This document shows positions 8,501-16,927 of a stretch of DNA of 64,000 bases, piece after piece; positions within the stretch are counted from its first letter, which is position 1; each line of letters begins with the position of its first letter. The translations under genes and the position numbers were made by a program. Below the pieces are notes generated by a model. That model was not told the DNA's origin. It ran no database searches and worked only from the letters and a program-made list of their open reading frames with translations. The DNA is from Ilyomonas sp965199845 (GTDB lineage Bacteria > Bacteroidota > Bacteroidia > Chitinophagales > Chitinophagaceae), in NCBI GenBank assembly GCA_965199845.1, contig CBDATZ010000054.1:248001-312000 (forward strand), read 5' to 3'.

Positions 8501-9583
8501 ATGACAAGTATCAAGACAAAAGGCTATGGAGCTAAAGGATCTCTATTGAGTAGCTTAAAAAGAATGGATTTTGAACGAGCGGCACCAAAAGAAGATGAAG
8601 TACAAATTGACATTCTCTATTGTGGTGTTTGCCACTCTGACCTTCACCAGGTAAAAAACGATTGGGGCAATACACTTTATCCTTGTGTTCCCGGTCATGA
8701 AATCATTGGTAAAATAGTAGCAGCCGGAAGTAATGTAACCAAATTTAAAATCGGCGATACGGTTGGTGTTGGTTGTATGGTAGATTCCTGCGGCGAATGT
8801 TCTCCTTGTCAGCATGGAGAGGAAAATTATTGCCAGGGACCTGTAAGCTGGACAGCTACCTACAATGGCTATATGAAGCCTGAGCCGGGCACTGAATTCA
8901 ATACCTTTGGCGGTTATTCAGATAATATTGTAGTAAAAGAATCTTTCGTTTTAAAAATTCCTGATGCACTTGACATTAAAGCGGCGGCTCCTATTCTATG
9001 CGCAGGTATTACAACTTACTCTCCATTAAAACATTGGGGCATTAAAGCAGGCGACAAAGTAGGCGTTGCGGGTATTGGCGGATTGGGGCACATGGCTATA
9101 AAACTAGCAACCGCAATGGGCGCAGAGGTAACCGCATTAACTACTGATGAAGAAAAGTCATCTGACGCTATCAGTTTTGGTGCAAAAAAGGTAATTGTTT
9201 CTACTGATAAAAAGGCAATGGAAGCAGCAGAAGCATCTCTCGACTTTTTACTCATTACCATACCGGATGAATTTGATTTGACTCCTTATATTTCCCTGAT
9301 GAACCTGGATGGCGAGATTGTTACCGTAGGTTTATTGGCAGCATATAAAAAGCCATTGAACAATATGGATATGGCAATGAGCCGCCTTACTGTTGGTGGT
9401 TCTGTTATTGGTGGTATTGCCGAAACACAGGAAGTGCTCGACTTCTGTGCGGAGCATAATATTTTACCGGCTACCAAAATGATTACAATACAGGATATTA
9501 ATAATGCCTATAATGATATGGCAAAGAAAGATGTACATTATCGCTACGTGATAGATATGCAATCTTTAAAAGAAGAAGAATAA
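8501..9583 (+). CDS. NAD(P)-dependent zinc alcohol dehydrogenase, YahK/cinnamyl-alcohol type
   Basis: A cytoplasmic medium-chain dehydrogenase that probably reduces aldehydes to alcohols. It has 360 residues. Seen: catalytic zinc ligands in CGVCHSDLH (Cys about 41) and GHEIIG; the structural zinc loop CGECSPCQHGEENYC with four Cys; the Rossmann motif GIGGLGHMAIKLA. The fold and spacing match the YahK/AdhC branch. A second zinc dehydrogenase starts 47 bases downstream on the same strand and a DUF4142-like gene follows, so the three may form one unit. The 220 bases upstream (8279-8500) hold no gene that I can see. Confidence 0.9.
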   Translation: MTSIKTKGYGAKGSLLSSLKRMDFERAAPKEDEVQIDILYCGVCHSDLHQVKNDWGNTLYPCVPGHEIIGKIVAAGSNVTKFKIGDTVGVGCMVDSCGECSPCQHGEENYCQGPVSWTATYNGYMKPEPGTEFNTFGGYSDNIVVKESFVLKIPDALDIKAAAPILCAGITTYSPLKHWGIKAGDKVGVAGIGGLGHMAIKLATAMGAEVTALTTDEEKSSDAISFGAKKVIVSTDKKAMEAAEASLDFLLITIPDEFDLTPYISLMNLDGEIVTVGLLAAYKKPLNNMDMAMSRLTVGGSVIGGIAETQEVLDFCAEHNILPATKMITIQDINNAYNDMAKKDVHYRYVIDMQSLKEEE

Positions 9584-9630
9584 AAGAATAAGTCAAAAAA
9601 GTTACATCATTTTTCAAAGAAAATACACAT

Positions 9631-10800
9631 ATGAAAGCAGCAAGAATTCATGGTCCCAGAGATGTATCGTATGATACAGTAGATGATCCCAAATTACAGA
9701 ACGCAGGCGATGTTATTTTAAAAGTAACTGCAACAGCAATATGCGGTTCCGATCTGCATATTTATTCCGGAGGTTTGCCGCAGCCCCGCCCGCAAGTGTT
9801 AGGTCATGAGTTTATGGGCATTGTAGAAGAAGTCGGTTCAGGCGTAACGAAATTAAAGCGCGGCGATCGTGTGGTGGTTCCCTTTCCGATTGCCTGTGGT
9901 CATTGCTTTTTTTGCGATCATCACCTGCCGGGACATTGCGAAAACAGCAATCCTGAGCATTATGGTCCGGAAGGCGGACTAACGACGCAAAAAGGTGGTG
10001 CCTTGTTTGGCTACACCGATTTATATGGTGGTTACGATGGCGGGCAGGCAGAATATGTGCGCGTTCCTTATGCCGACTACGGTCCCCGTATTGTACCCGA
10101 TAACTTAAGTGATGAACAGGTATTATTTCTTACCGACATCTTTCCTACCGGCTATAGTGGTATTGACTGGGCGAAAGTGCAGGGTGGCGAAACGGTTGCC
10201 ATTTTCGGTTCCGGTCCTGTGGGTATTATGGCTGCCAAAAGTGCCTGGCTGCGCGGTGCTGCAAGAGTTGTGATTATAGACACTTTGCAATATCGTTTGG
10301 ATAAAGCAAAAGCTACTGCCGGTTGCGAAACCATTTTGTTTGAAGACAATCCGAAGGATGTGGTACAGCAAATCCGCGATATGACGCAAGGACGTGGTGC
10401 TGATGTGTGCGTGGAAGCCGTTGGCTTTGAACCCGATCGTAATATAATAGACCGAGCAAAATCTGTTCTCAACTTAGAAAAAGGATCACCCAAAGTCATT
10501 GAAGTGGCCATGAGCGCCGTTCGTCGTGGTGGTGTGGTATCTGTACTGGGTGTTTATCCTACCACGTATGATAACTTTCCCATTGGTCAGTTCTTCGATA
10601 AAGGTATTACCCTTGTAGGAGGTCAGGCGCCGGCTCACAAGCATATTGATACATTACTTGGTTATGTAACAGAAGGCAAAGTAAAACTAGATGATATTAT
10701 CACCCACAGACTTCCGCTTTCCCAAGTGGCGCATGGTTATGATATTTTCAAAAAGAAAGAAGATGGTTGCGTAAAGGTGGTGCTTGATCCCTGGAAATAG
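9631..10800 (+). CDS. Zinc-dependent dehydrogenase, FdhA-like (glutathione-independent formaldehyde dehydrogenase group)
   Basis: A medium-chain zinc dehydrogenase of 389 residues. Seen: catalytic Cys in AICGSDLHIYSG, GHEFMGIVEEVG, the structural zinc site ACGHCFFCDHHLPGHC, the insertion GGYDGGQAEYVRVPYAD typical of the FdhA-like group, and the Rossmann motif GSGPVGIMAAKSA. The family oxidises aldehydes or alcohols with tightly held NAD; the true substrate is not readable. It is 47 bases behind another zinc dehydrogenase, suggesting a joint role in aldehyde handling under stress, which is an inference from context. Confidence 0.88.
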   Translation: MKAARIHGPRDVSYDTVDDPKLQNAGDVILKVTATAICGSDLHIYSGGLPQPRPQVLGHEFMGIVEEVGSGVTKLKRGDRVVVPFPIACGHCFFCDHHLPGHCENSNPEHYGPEGGLTTQKGGALFGYTDLYGGYDGGQAEYVRVPYADYGPRIVPDNLSDEQVLFLTDIFPTGYSGIDWAKVQGGETVAIFGSGPVGIMAAKSAWLRGAARVVIIDTLQYRLDKAKATAGCETILFEDNPKDVVQQIRDMTQGRGADVCVEAVGFEPDRNIIDRAKSVLNLEKGSPKVIEVAMSAVRRGGVVSVLGVYPTTYDNFPIGQFFDKGITLVGGQAPAHKHIDTLLGYVTEGKVKLDDIITHRLPLSQVAHGYDIFKKKEDGCVKVVLDPWK

Positions 10801-10899
10801 TCGATATACGATTTATATCACTAACAATACACAAGCAATCAATACCATCAACTTATTCCCTTATCAACAATATGTAAGATCATTAAAATAGCAATTACA

Positions 10900-11358
10900 A
10901 TGAACAACGATAAAACAATATATTCGTCCGATGAGGCAGGCGATAAACAACTGGTATTCGACCTCATCACCAGCATGTATGGCGGCATCGCTATGATGAT
11001 GCGTGCACAACAAAGAAAACTGGATTCGCAAGTAATTGATTTAGCTGATAAATTAGAAACCAATCATACAAAACTAACCGAGGAACTGAAGATGTATGCA
11101 TCCGGCAAAGGCTGGCTGATACCTGCCGGTGAGGTAGATGCCGATGTTGCGAACCGCGAAGAAATGGCAAAGCTTGATAACGCCACTTATCAGCAACACT
11201 GGCTGAAGCTGTTGCAGGAAAGACACCAGTTGAATATCACAAGGCTGGAAAATGCAAATCCTTCAGATTCCAAGCTTCAGAGCATGGGCGAAAAAGGCTT
11301 GTCAAAATTAAAAGATCTGATCGGTGATATTTTAGACGTAGAAAACAAGGTCGCCTGA
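10900..11358 (+). CDS. DUF4142-like helical protein, no signal peptide
   Basis: 152 residues, largely helical. The central part (VIDLADKLETNHTKLTEELK, then a short loop, then LDNATYQQHWLKLLQERHQL) has the pattern of the ferritin-like DUF4142 family: repeated helices with a conserved His after a stretch of Lys/Asp. Typical DUF4142 proteins are exported, but this one begins MNNDKTIYSSDEAGDKQLVF without a signal sequence, so it would stay in the cytoplasm. It sits 99 bases behind the FdhA-like gene, before a terminator. Function unknown; the family assignment is tentative. Confidence 0.6.
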   Translation: MNNDKTIYSSDEAGDKQLVFDLITSMYGGIAMMMRAQQRKLDSQVIDLADKLETNHTKLTEELKMYASGKGWLIPAGEVDADVANREEMAKLDNATYQQHWLKLLQERHQLNITRLENANPSDSKLQSMGEKGLSKLKDLIGDILDVENKVA

Positions 11359-11400
11359 TAAATGTGAGCCGGAATAACGAATATATCTTTTGCCTTTTGT

Positions 11401-11433
11401 AACAATGGCTGCTTCAATATAGCAGCCATTGTT
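11401..11433 (+). terminator. Probable terminator after the dehydrogenase/DUF4142 unit
   Basis: A perfect 13-bp stem (11401-11413 with 11421-11433) with a 7-base loop, 43 bases past the DUF4142-like stop. The T tract after it is short, so termination strength is uncertain. Confidence 0.55.
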
Positions 11434-11533
11434 ATTTACTTACAAGTATGTGCTTACCATATCAAGTTGAATCGGGCTTTCTATAAATCAAAAATAGTTT
11501 TTCAAAAAAGGTTTAAATAGTAAAACTTCAGCA

Positions 11534-11725
11534 CTAAAATAAATACAAGAACTGAAGCATCTGATCATAGAAAGATTTTACTTTTTGAAATTCAAATTGT
11601 TCAGATAAAATATGACTGCATATAAATGCTAAAAACATAAAAACGCCCACTATCTTTTTGCTAACAGGAAATCTAAATACCAGCAAATCAAACGGGAAAA
11701 CAATGTTCTTAAGTTCACACTTCAT
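11534..11725 (-). CDS. Possible small membrane protein (doubtful)
   Basis: An open frame of 63 residues that starts 11 bases inside the end of the VOC gene upstream of it on the same strand. It has one hydrophobic stretch (VGVFMFLAFICSHILS) and no family that I recognise. Codon use is AT-rich like the intergenic DNA around it. Apart from this frame, the stretch 11434-11714 holds nothing that I can identify. Confidence 0.2.
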   Translation of the reverse strand: MKCELKNIVFPFDLLVFRFPVSKKIVGVFMFLAFICSHILSEQFEFQKVKSFYDQMLQFLYLF

Positions 11726-12107
11726 ATAACTCTAAAGGCAAGGAGTCAGGATCTGCAAAGAAGGTAAATCGTCGGTTTGTATATTCGTCTATTCTTACGG
11801 GCTCTGTTATTACACCTTTGCTGTTTAAATCAAGAATGGCAGCATCCAAATCAGCCACGGCAAAAGACAGATGGCGTAATCCGCAGGCTTCCGGTTTGGA
11901 AGGTCGTGACGGCGGGTCGGGAAAAGAAAAAAGTTCAATTACATATTGATCACCAATTGCCAAATCAAGCTTGTAAGAACGGCGGCTTTCGCGATAGATT
12001 TCTCTTATTATTGTTAGTCCTAACACATCTACATAAAAGCGTTTTGACTTTGTATAATCTGAACAAATGATGGCGATGTGATGAACGCTTTGTAACATGG
12101 TATTCAT
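11715..12107 (-). CDS. VOC family protein, GloA2/YaeR-like
   Basis: 130 residues with the vicinal-oxygen-chelate fold of two beta-alpha-beta-beta-beta modules. Seen: HHIAIICSDYTKSKRFY at about 9-25 with the first metal-binding His, LDLAIGDQYVIELFSFP with a Glu ligand, GLRHLSFAV with the second His, and the closing LPLELYEV with the last Glu. This His/Glu/His/Glu order is that of glyoxalase I and the YaeR subgroup, so a lactoylglutathione-lyase-like or isomerase activity is plausible, but the substrate is unknown. It lies upstream of the tRNA-Arg on the same strand sense. Confidence 0.82.
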   Translation of the reverse strand: MNTMLQSVHHIAIICSDYTKSKRFYVDVLGLTIIREIYRESRRSYKLDLAIGDQYVIELFSFPDPPSRPSKPEACGLRHLSFAVADLDAAILDLNSKGVITEPVRIDEYTNRRFTFFADPDSLPLELYEV

Positions 12108-12220
12108 AATGGTAAAATTATTACAGAAGAAAAAAATCAGATCATAAGAATAAATTTCAAAAGAATTTCATTAAAGAATGACTCATTTACTATGATTTGA
12201 TATGTCTTTACGCTTAAAAT

Positions 12221-12250
12221 AACAAAGCCTTCCAGGAATAGAAGGCTGTT
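12221..12250 (-). terminator. Probable terminator for the tRNA-Arg transcript
   Basis: A 7-bp stem (AGCCTTC at 12226-12232 with 12241-12247) extended by AAC/GTT pairs around a small bulge. On the minus strand it lies about 40 bases after the tRNA end and is followed by a T-rich run. Confidence 0.45.
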
Positions 12251-12289
12251 AAATAATGTACTGCGTGAATTGACAGTCAATCACCAATG

Positions 12290-12361
12290 TAGCCCCGACA
12301 AGGATCGAACTTGTATCTAGAGTTTAGGAAACTCCTATTCTATCCATTGAACTACAGGGCC
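12290..12361 (-). tRNA. tRNA-Arg (anticodon CCU)
   Basis: A 72-base cloverleaf on the minus strand. The 7-bp acceptor stem (GGCCCTG with CGGGGCT, including G-U pairs) ends in discriminator A at 12290. The anticodon arm is GGAGT-TTCCTAA-ACTCT, giving anticodon CCT, and the T arm is ACAAG-TTCGATC-CTTGT. The 3' CCA is not encoded. It decodes AGG, a codon seldom used in these genes. Confidence 0.95.
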
Positions 12362-12419
12362 GCGTTTTTCAACGCCGCAAATGTAAGATTTCTTACCTTT
12401 CGCTTTTAATTATTACTGT

Positions 12420-12872
12420 ATGAAAGTTATTGTGCTCGCCTTTTTTTGTTTATCTCTTATTTGTCTGCATGTGTCGGCGCAATCGCCATCGCAGCCTGTA
12501 TTTAATCACACAACCATCTTTGTTACCGACTTAAAACGCAGTGCTGATTTTTACGAAAAAGTTCTGCAGCTTCCTGTTATACCCGAACCGTTTCACGATA
12601 ACAAACACGTTTGGTTGCGTGCCGGTGAACATAGCCAGATACATATTGTATTAGGCGCAAAAGAAGATAGTGATCACGACATCAATATTCATCTTGCTTT
12701 TAGCGTAGCTTCTATGGATAGTTTTATGAAGCATCTCGATTCTGTGCAGGCTGTATATGGAAACTGGGCAAAAGAAGTTAAGAAAACCCAGGATCGTCCC
12801 GATGGTGTAAAGCAGATTTATCTGAAAGATCCTGATGGTTATTGGATAGAAGTAAACAACGACCGGTTTTAA
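12420..12872 (+). CDS. Secreted VOC family protein
   Basis: 150 residues: an N-terminal signal peptide (1-20, cleaved near HVSAQ) followed by one VOC domain. Seen: FNHTTIFVTDLKRSADFYEK with the first metal-type His, HIVLGAKED, INIHLAFSVASM with the second His position, and YLKDPDGYWIEVNN with the closing Glu. Export of a VOC enzyme to the periplasm is uncommon, and the substrate is unknown. It is transcribed away from the tRNA, 58 bases from it, and is followed 87 bases later by the TPR membrane protein gene. Confidence 0.82.
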   Translation: MKVIVLAFFCLSLICLHVSAQSPSQPVFNHTTIFVTDLKRSADFYEKVLQLPVIPEPFHDNKHVWLRAGEHSQIHIVLGAKEDSDHDINIHLAFSVASMDSFMKHLDSVQAVYGNWAKEVKKTQDRPDGVKQIYLKDPDGYWIEVNNDRF

Positions 12873-12931
12873 TTGAGTCAGCATTTTATATTTTGAAATT
12901 AGATTAAGCTTCTGTTTTCTTTTTCACCCGT

Positions 12932-12939
12932 TATCTTTG
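12932..12939 (+). promoter_or_regulatory. Putative -7 box for the TPR membrane protein
   Basis: TATCTTTG, a full match to TAnnTTTG, 20 bases before the ATG at 12960. The matching TTG box at about 20 bases upstream is not evident. Confidence 0.35.
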
Positions 12940-12959
12940 CGCTCCTTTAAAAAGGCAAC

Positions 12960-13610
12960 ATGAAGTTTTACAACCTGATTATAAAGTATCGTTTTCCATT
13001 AAGTTTGCTTGCACTGGCATTGGCAATTCTTGTCAACGTTACCAGTGGTTTTTGGCCGTCTTTTATTTTATATTTCCTGGCGCTCATTGGTTTGTTCAGC
13101 CACTTTTTTATTGGTCCTTTGCGACTTGTGCAGGAACCGATGGAACAAGGCAGGATTGAAGATGTAGAAAAGATTATCAGTTCTATCTGGTTTCCTAATT
13201 TATTGTTCAAACCCATTCGTTCTACGTATTATACGCTGAAAGGAAATCTGGCGATGATGAAGCAGGATTTTGACAGTGCCGAAAAGCATTTGAAAAAGAG
13301 TTCTGAATTAGGCTCGCCAATGCCGGAAGCCGAAGGCGCAAACAAACTGCAATTGGGTATGATGGCATTGCAAAAAGGCGATTTTAGGGCGGGCGAAAGT
13401 TATATCCGCGCTGCCATTCGGGTTGGTATTCCCGATAAGGAAAGCGAAGCGGTGGCTTATCTCAGCATGTGCCAGATTTTTCTGAATAAAAGAGAGTTTC
13501 GCGCTGCAAAAGATTTTTTTCGCAAAGCCAAAGCTTGCAAGCCTAAAACCAAGCAGGTCGTTGATCAAATAAAAGAATTGGAATCTTATATTTCTCGCAT
13601 TCCCGGATAG
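12960..13610 (+). CDS. TPR-containing membrane protein of unknown function
   Basis: 216 residues. Two hydrophobic helices at the N-terminus (about 12-30 and 32-52), then a soluble helical part from about 60 with tetratricopeptide-like repeats: STYYTLKGNLAMMKQDFDSA, KLQLGMMALQKGDFRAGESY, and AYLSMCQIFLNKREFRAAKD. The layout suggests an inner-membrane anchor with a protein-binding domain in the cytoplasm or periplasm; the partner is unknown. Separated by a large palindromic terminator from gmhA, which runs in the opposite direction. Confidence 0.8.
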   Translation: MKFYNLIIKYRFPLSLLALALAILVNVTSGFWPSFILYFLALIGLFSHFFIGPLRLVQEPMEQGRIEDVEKIISSIWFPNLLFKPIRSTYYTLKGNLAMMKQDFDSAEKHLKKSSELGSPMPEAEGANKLQLGMMALQKGDFRAGESYIRAAIRVGIPDKESEAVAYLSMCQIFLNKREFRAAKDFFRKAKACKPKTKQVVDQIKELESYISRIPG

Positions 13611-13616
13611 ATAAAG

Positions 13617-13744
13617 ATTTGGGTTGATTTGAAGGATTATAAAATTTATACACTATAAATGAAAAGGTTCTCTTTAAAAATAAAGAAAACCTTTTCATTT
13701 ATGAATAAACAAATTAATCTTACAATCCTTCAAATTAACCCAAG
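13617..13744. terminator. Nested palindromic bidirectional terminator
   Basis: Two concentric inverted repeats. The inner one has arms AAATGAAAAGGTT (13657-13669) and its complement (13688-13700), extended inward by a CTTTA/TAAAG pair. The outer one pairs 13617-13638 with 13723-13744, nearly perfect with one G-U type difference in the core. It separates the convergent TPR gene and gmhA, and the gmhA stop codon at 13735 lies inside the right outer arm. Confidence 0.7.
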
Positions 13745-14325
13745 TCCCTGTCTTTGAAATATTCTGCTTCCACGATTTCGCAGATAATATGACCAGCCAA
13801 GATATGCGACTCCTGTATTCGCGGTGTAATATCTGAAGGAACATTTATAAGATAATCAACTACGTTCTTCATCTTGCCACCATTTTCACCGGTAAACGCG
13901 ACGGTAAGCATTTCATTTTCTTTCGCGGCTTCAAACGCTTTTAAAATATTTACCGAGTTGCCGCTGGTAGATAAGCCAATCAAAACATCGCCTTTTTTCC
14001 CGGTACCTTCTACAAGCCGCGCATAGATAACGTCGTAGCTGTAATCGTTTGCTACAGCCGTAAGATAAGATGTATTGGCATGAAGCGCTTCGGCAGGTAA
14101 CGCTTTGCGGTTTAAATAAAACCGTCCGCTAAATTCTGCTGCTAAATGTTGCGCATCGGCAGCGCTTCCGCCATTGCCGCAAAACAATACTTTGTTGCCA
14201 TTTTTGAAAGCCTTGATAACGACGTTAGAAACATCTTCAATCGTTTGTAACAGCGTTTCGTCACGCAATAACTTTTGCTTGGCTGCTATTGATTCGCTGA
14301 TGCGGTCTTGTATGAATTGTTTCAT
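13735..14325 (-). CDS. gmhA: Sedoheptulose 7-phosphate isomerase
   Basis: Converts sedoheptulose 7-phosphate to D-glycero-D-manno-heptose 7-phosphate, the first step to ADP- or GDP-heptose for surface glycans. It has 196 residues and a single SIS domain. Seen: VLFCGNGGSAADAQHLAAEF at about 47-66 (phosphosugar loop plus the metal-binding His and Glu), GLSTSGNSVNILKA, and TPRIQESHILAGHIICEIVE with the catalytic and metal residues of GmhA. The other heptose genes are not in the window. It lies immediately downstream of the exopolysaccharide block on the same strand, 92 bases behind the DUF4838 gene. Confidence 0.9.
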   Translation of the reverse strand: MKQFIQDRISESIAAKQKLLRDETLLQTIEDVSNVVIKAFKNGNKVLFCGNGGSAADAQHLAAEFSGRFYLNRKALPAEALHANTSYLTAVANDYSYDVIYARLVEGTGKKGDVLIGLSTSGNSVNILKAFEAAKENEMLTVAFTGENGGKMKNVVDYLINVPSDITPRIQESHILAGHIICEIVEAEYFKDRDLG

Positions 14326-14417
14326 TGAAAAATTTGATTATGGGCAAACAAAAATCTGTTTGTATTAAAAGATTAAAACAGACTGATAAAGGTGCGCAAA
14401 ATAAAGTAACAACCAGA

Positions 14418-16136
14418 TTACTGTAGCAGCTTTATATATTCATTATAATAATCCTGCACCGAACGGCGTCCTTCGTTTAAAGAAGTAACATCTGCTGATT
14501 TTGCTTTGGCAACAAAATCATCTAATAATGCCTTGTTTTGCCGTTTATCTGAAGGCGTTTTATTGGCTGTAATTTTATTGATTTCCAATTCTGAAAATAA
14601 AACAGACAGATATTCTTTTGTTATTCTTTTATAGAACTGGCTTCCGGCGTCGGTTGCCGTCAAAGCATTGGCAAATATTTTTTTATAATTGTTTATATCA
14701 CTTGTAGTTAAAAAAGTATTTCGCTGATTGGCAGGCGATGCAAAGGAAGATAAACTGGCATTGCTTTTTGCTGCATTTGCATTTAACTGGTTAATATAGC
14801 TGATAATGTATGAAGCAGCCGGTGTTCCGTAAAAACCAGTTATGAATGAAGTCATTTCTTTTTTTACATCTGCATCTTTATTCCAGAGTAATTTTGAAAT
14901 CAGGTAAGTTCGTAATTCAGAGAACTCATGTGTCTGGTCGCAGATACCTTCTTCAAACATATATCTTATCTTTTGCGAAGCAAAATATTGGATATTAGGT
15001 TGTAATGTATAAAGATTGGGAAACGGACTGAACGAATTTGAAAACTGTGCTACGTAATCCCAAATAAATAAGTTAGTGGTTAATTTTGTCCAATCCTGTA
15101 AATGGTTCTTAAAATCATTTTTTGTATGATTGGCAATTGGCGTTCTTCTTTCCTCGTTGATGCTGCAAAGCATAATCATTACATTTTTTACAGGCAGCAA
15201 ACCAACAGGAGGCTTCTCGGAATATTGGTAAGCCAAAGTGCTGATTGTTTTGTCAGGAAAACGCTGTGCAACTTTATTTACAAAAGTTAAAATGGTTCCC
15301 TGATGACTTTGATAAATTGAATCGGTTCTTTTGCAGTTATCGCACTGGCAAAACTGCTGATTATCATTCTGGCTTACACTCCAGTATTTAGCTGTCGGCG
15401 TTTGTTTTATTTTTTCGCCCAAATTGTTTATTACAATTTTTAAAACTTCAGGATTACTAAGGCAAGGCTGATCCTGCACACGTTTACCGTTTATCAACGC
15501 ATAATACTCCGGGTGACTGGCAAAATATTGACCCGGCGGAAGCAGGAGATTAAATGAGTGTACAAATAAACCCCAATCTTCAGAGAAATAATTTTGTTTG
15601 TTGAAATCGCAATATGGCTTGCTGAGGTTAACAAAACAACTCATGCGATAGTAAAAAGAAGGTATTTGCTTAATGTATATGTTAGATGGTAAAACAATTG
15701 TACTTTTTGGGGGTATAACAATGTCGTCTTTTGTAAATGTTTTGCAGTTTAGATATGTTTCGAGAAATGTATAAACGCCATACAAAGTTCCTTTTCGCGA
15801 ACCTCCGGTTATGATAAGTGATGAACCGGCTTTTTTTATTAACAGACCATCTTCCCTCAAGCCAGCTATATCGCCGGAAGTAACGGCTGTTGTTTTACCA
15901 ACAATAATTTGTTTTGCATTTGTATTTACAGCTTCCGTGGTTATAGGAAATTGACAAGCAGAAATAGTTTGCAGATAAGTTTGTAACACTTTTGCAGCTT
16001 CGGTCTCTATTGCTGTAGCATTTGCAGATGTAACAATATGATAAGCACTTTTGCCATTAGCAGCAATTGTTATCTGCGCGTGTACAAAACTCGCTGTAAC
16101 CAATAAAAGATAAGCAGTTACTATCAACGCTTTCAT
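14418..16136 (-). CDS. DUF4838 domain protein (GH20-like beta/alpha barrel), exported
   Basis: 572 residues from the ATG at 16136 (MKALIVTAYLLLVTASFVHA signal peptide); an alternative ATG at 16154 adds six residues. Seen: an N-terminal alpha/beta domain like that of GH20 hexosaminidases at about 25-150 (AAKVLQTYLQTISACQFPIT, SRKGTLYGVYTFLE), then the DUF4838 barrel with YWSVSQNDNQQFCQCDNCKR at about 255-275 and FIWDYVAQFSNSFSPFPN. The family is widely suspected to act on glycans, but no activity is established here. It is the last gene of the exopolysaccharide operon, 32 bases behind a glycosyltransferase, so trimming or degrading the exported polymer is a reasonable inference. Confidence 0.82.
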   Translation of the reverse strand: MKALIVTAYLLLVTASFVHAQITIAANGKSAYHIVTSANATAIETEAAKVLQTYLQTISACQFPITTEAVNTNAKQIIVGKTTAVTSGDIAGLREDGLLIKKAGSSLIITGGSRKGTLYGVYTFLETYLNCKTFTKDDIVIPPKSTIVLPSNIYIKQIPSFYYRMSCFVNLSKPYCDFNKQNYFSEDWGLFVHSFNLLLPPGQYFASHPEYYALINGKRVQDQPCLSNPEVLKIVINNLGEKIKQTPTAKYWSVSQNDNQQFCQCDNCKRTDSIYQSHQGTILTFVNKVAQRFPDKTISTLAYQYSEKPPVGLLPVKNVMIMLCSINEERRTPIANHTKNDFKNHLQDWTKLTTNLFIWDYVAQFSNSFSPFPNLYTLQPNIQYFASQKIRYMFEEGICDQTHEFSELRTYLISKLLWNKDADVKKEMTSFITGFYGTPAASYIISYINQLNANAAKSNASLSSFASPANQRNTFLTTSDINNYKKIFANALTATDAGSQFYKRITKEYLSVLFSELEINKITANKTPSDKRQNKALLDDFVAKAKSADVTSLNEGRRSVQDYYNEYIKLLQ

Positions 16137-16168
16137 TTTTATACTGTCAATCAAAACAAATATTTTAG

Positions 16169-16927
16169 TTACTTATTGTATTTTAGAAAACCATTTATAC
16201 CCCAATGAATTGTGTAATAGATACTTCGTAACAAACCTAATTTTTCAACGTTATAATACACCTTAAACTGAGGAATAACAACTTTTTTCTTTCTACGTGT
16301 TGCCGAATTGCTTAACATTCTGTATTTGGCCAAAACTTCTTTGTTGCCAAAGGCCACTTTTACTTTTTTTATAATCTCAAGCCAATATACATAATCGTCG
16401 CGCAAACTTTTAAACTCCTCTTTTAAAAAAACCTTGCCATAAACCGAAGTATCGTACAAACCGGTAAGGCAGGAAATAGAACAAGTTTTAAGAAGGCTGT
16501 TATAATCTACTTTTTCGGGTGCAATATATGGTTCTAATATTTCTACATTGTTTTCATTAATTCTTGAGTGCGAAGAATATACAAGCAGCGATTTTGTATC
16601 ATTCATCAGCTTTATTTGTTTTTCTAAAAAATCGGGATGCCACAAATCATCTGCATCTAAAAGCGCAATGTATTGTCCTTTTGCCCTGCGAATACCATTA
16701 TTTCTTGCAGCGGCCGAGCCGCCGTTCGGCTGTTTGTACAGATGAATACGATTGTCTTTGTTTATGTATTGCTGAACAATTTCTTCGCCGTTGTCTTTAG
16801 AACCATCATCTATAACAATCATTTCCCAGTGCGGATAAGTTTGCTGCAAAACAGTATCAATTGTTTGCGATATAAACTTTTCGGCGTTATACATAGGAGT
16901 GATTATAGAGACTAACCCCTTTTCCAT
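16169..16927 (-). CDS. Family 2 glycosyltransferase (EPS operon)
   Basis: 252 residues, inverting GT-A enzyme that adds a sugar from a nucleotide donor to the growing lipid-linked repeat unit at the cytoplasmic face. Seen: VSIITPMYNAEKFISQTIDT at the start, the nucleotide-binding VIDDGSKDNGEEI at about 38-50, NNGIRRAKGQYIALLDADDL with the metal-binding DAD at about 90-93. There is no clear transmembrane helix. It starts 16 bases inside the end of the preceding glycosyltransferase gene, so the two are translated together. Donor and acceptor unknown. Confidence 0.9.
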   Translation of the reverse strand: MEKGLVSIITPMYNAEKFISQTIDTVLQQTYPHWEMIVIDDGSKDNGEEIVQQYINKDNRIHLYKQPNGGSAAARNNGIRRAKGQYIALLDADDLWHPDFLEKQIKLMNDTKSLLVYSSHSRINENNVEILEPYIAPEKVDYNSLLKTCSISCLTGLYDTSVYGKVFLKEEFKSLRDDYVYWLEIIKKVKVAFGNKEVLAKYRMLSNSATRRKKKVVIPQFKVYYNVEKLGLLRSIYYTIHWGINGFLKYNK

